64,000 bases of DNA. It comes from Shewanella psychromarinicola. Lineage in GTDB: Bacteria > Pseudomonadota > Gammaproteobacteria > Enterobacterales > Shewanellaceae. The stretch is taken from positions 124,001 through 188,000 of the forward strand of contig NZ_CP034073.1 of NCBI RefSeq assembly GCF_003855155.1. The letters run 5' to 3'. The notes under the pieces are model-generated. The model saw only the letters and a list, made by a program, of their open reading frames with translations, was not told the origin of the DNA and made no database searches. Position numbers and translations under genes: made by a program. Below are positions 62,939 to 64,000 of the stretch, one piece after another. Each line of letters starts with the position of its first letter. Positions within the stretch are counted from its first letter, which is position 1.

Positions 62939-63135
62939 GCATAAATCGACAACATAACTTGGTGACGCTGATCCTTCAGCTCAAATAGCCAATAAAATAC
63001 GACCGTTTTTTATACAAAACAGTCCCGCTTTCACACTTTCAGACGGAGACACTAGGTTACTTTATTGTTAAGATTGTTTTACAACGTATATTACTGTATA
63101 AAGTGTTTAATATTAATAACTTGTAAATATGGATT

Positions 63136-64000
63136 ATGACAAGCTGCTCCACTCATCTCAAGGTTTACTGCACCATTTTAATTGTATTCATGTTCAGCTT
63201 ATCTGCTTGTAAATCCACACCCGACCCTGTTAAACCGAGTCATATCATTCCTGCTGCGTTATCTCATTTGCCTGCTGATGCAGCAAACCTAGGTTTGGAT
63301 ATCATTGATGTTCAATTGAGCTTAGGCGATCGCAATTTATATCTGGCTAGCAATGGCAATATCAAAATGGTCTCGACCGCACAATGCCAGTTAGATATTT
63401 CGGCGCACCGTGGAGATTTTCGTCAACCAGAAAGTAGCGCTAATGCTATTGCTTCGGCCTTGAACGATAACTTTAACAGTGTCGAAATTGACGTAATGCT
63501 ACTCAAAGATGGCACTTGGGTTAATCATCACGATAGTCAAACAGGTCGCGCTACCGTGTATTACACCGGTGAACGCTTTAAACTAAATCGCATGAGTGTT
63601 CAGCAGTTCGCTAATCTGAAACTGCGGGATAAACACAGTAACAATTTACTCAACGAACGCCCAATAACGGCTGCAGAAGCCTTTAGAGTATTTGGCGCTT
63701 ATCGCACCCAAAATCAACGACTCAATGTAGAAATAAAATCTGATACCAATGGCCAAAAGCTGGTAGAGCTCGATAATATGCTCAGAAAATATATTGGCTT
63801 AGGTGGATTTTATTATTCTGCGGCAGAACGAGATGTCCTATACAAGCTACGTGGCATTAACCCATCGGTTTACTTAGGCTTTATTCAAGGTGGACACCCT
63901 ACCAGTGTTGAAAAGTTAGCCGCAGATTTACGTAAAGGTGTAAAAAATGATGCCTATTACTTAGATAATCAACATAATCTTGAGCTTGCTGGTCGCTACG
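63136..64000 (+). CDS. Glycerophosphodiester phosphodiesterase-like lipoprotein, cut by the window edge
   Basis: The frame starts at ATG 63136 and is open to base 64000 (288 codons). A lipoprotein signal (LIVFMFSLSAC) is followed by the GDPD active-site block DISAHRGDFRQPESSANAIA and SVEIDVMLLKDGTWVNHHD. The His-Arg, Glu and Asp needed for Ca-dependent hydrolysis of glycerophosphodiesters are all present (PF03009). Later RLNVEIKSD fits the TIM-barrel strand. The C-terminus lies beyond the window. Predicted periplasmic or outer-membrane anchored. Confidence 0.85.
   Translation, partial: MTSCSTHLKVYCTILIVFMFSLSACKSTPDPVKPSHIIPAALSHLPADAANLGLDIIDVQLSLGDRNLYLASNGNIKMVSTAQCQLDISAHRGDFRQPESSANAIASALNDNFNSVEIDVMLLKDGTWVNHHDSQTGRATVYYTGERFKLNRMSVQQFANLKLRDKHSNNLLNERPITAAEAFRVFGAYRTQNQRLNVEIKSDTNGQKLVELDNMLRKYIGLGGFYYSAAERDVLYKLRGINPSVYLGFIQGGHPTSVEKLAADLRKGVKNDAYYLDNQHNLELAGRY

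Noticed and set aside
62756..62944. Open frame after 6S RNA
   Set aside because: It runs through an imperfect tandem array and has no ribosome-binding site or family likeness.

Overview
The window looks like chromosomal DNA from a Shewanella species (Gammaproteobacteria, Alteromonadales). The basis is the combination of a dmsEFABGH-type extracellular DMSO-respiration cluster with an MtrA/MtrB-like decaheme cytochrome and barrel, the order ygfB-ubiH-ubiI-gcvT-gcvH-gcvP divergent from zapA and 6S RNA, an OsmC-YcaO fusion protein, and RAYT and IS91-type elements. The species cannot be named from sequence reading alone. No rRNA, tRNA or CRISPR array was recognised.

Layout. 0-9 kb: a three-gene operon of acidic hypothetical proteins with a J-domain protein, DsbA/FrnE-like and AhpD-like redox proteins, an ammonium transporter, a CotH-type lipoprotein, and several decayed genes (LysR tail, sigma-54 activator tail, an orphan signal peptide). 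8-16 kb: two LysR regulators, a LigB-type dioxygenase, a DcaP-like porin, the OsmC-YcaO protein, and a decayed partial copy of the ycaO 3' end about 3 kb away. 16-28.5 kb: cold-shock protein, an alpha-E / circularly permuted ATP-grasp operon with a zinc peptidase upstream, trmH, DsbA-like protein, RCK potassium channel, LysE exporter, DUF3297 protein and a 5'-truncated isocitrate lyase. 29-33.6 kb: an AT-rich defence-like locus, with a HamA/AbpA-like nuclease and HamB/AbpB-like helicase pair beside an internally deleted NERD-domain gene. 33.6-41 kb: the dms cluster, which would carry electrons across the outer membrane to an extracellular DMSO reductase. 41-50.6 kb: a mobile and repeat-rich region with an IS4 remnant, an intact NERD-domain gene, a 13-bp minisatellite, an IS91-type element with a tyrosine recombinase, four reverse-strand genes separated by attC-like or repeated spacers that suggest integron-type cassettes without an integrase, and a REP-associated tyrosine transposase. 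50.6-64 kb: an S9 peptidase, three tandem structured RNA-like repeats after gcvP, the glycine cleavage operon, ubiquinone hydroxylases, ygfB, zapA, 6S RNA and a partial glycerophosphodiesterase lipoprotein.

Two themes recur. Many genes are being lost: at least nine fragments sit between intact neighbours. Intergenic DNA is full of short tandem repeats (7, 13, 15, about 17 and 66 bp). Some of these begin at the GGGGTCAGAG / CTCTGACCCC ends linked to the RAYT, and one 15-bp array has expanded inside ubiH.

The best candidate for something undescribed is the array at about 53.09-53.67 kb. It has three copies of a roughly 170-200 nt unit whose stems differ in sequence but keep their pairing, each bounded by a strong terminator hairpin.
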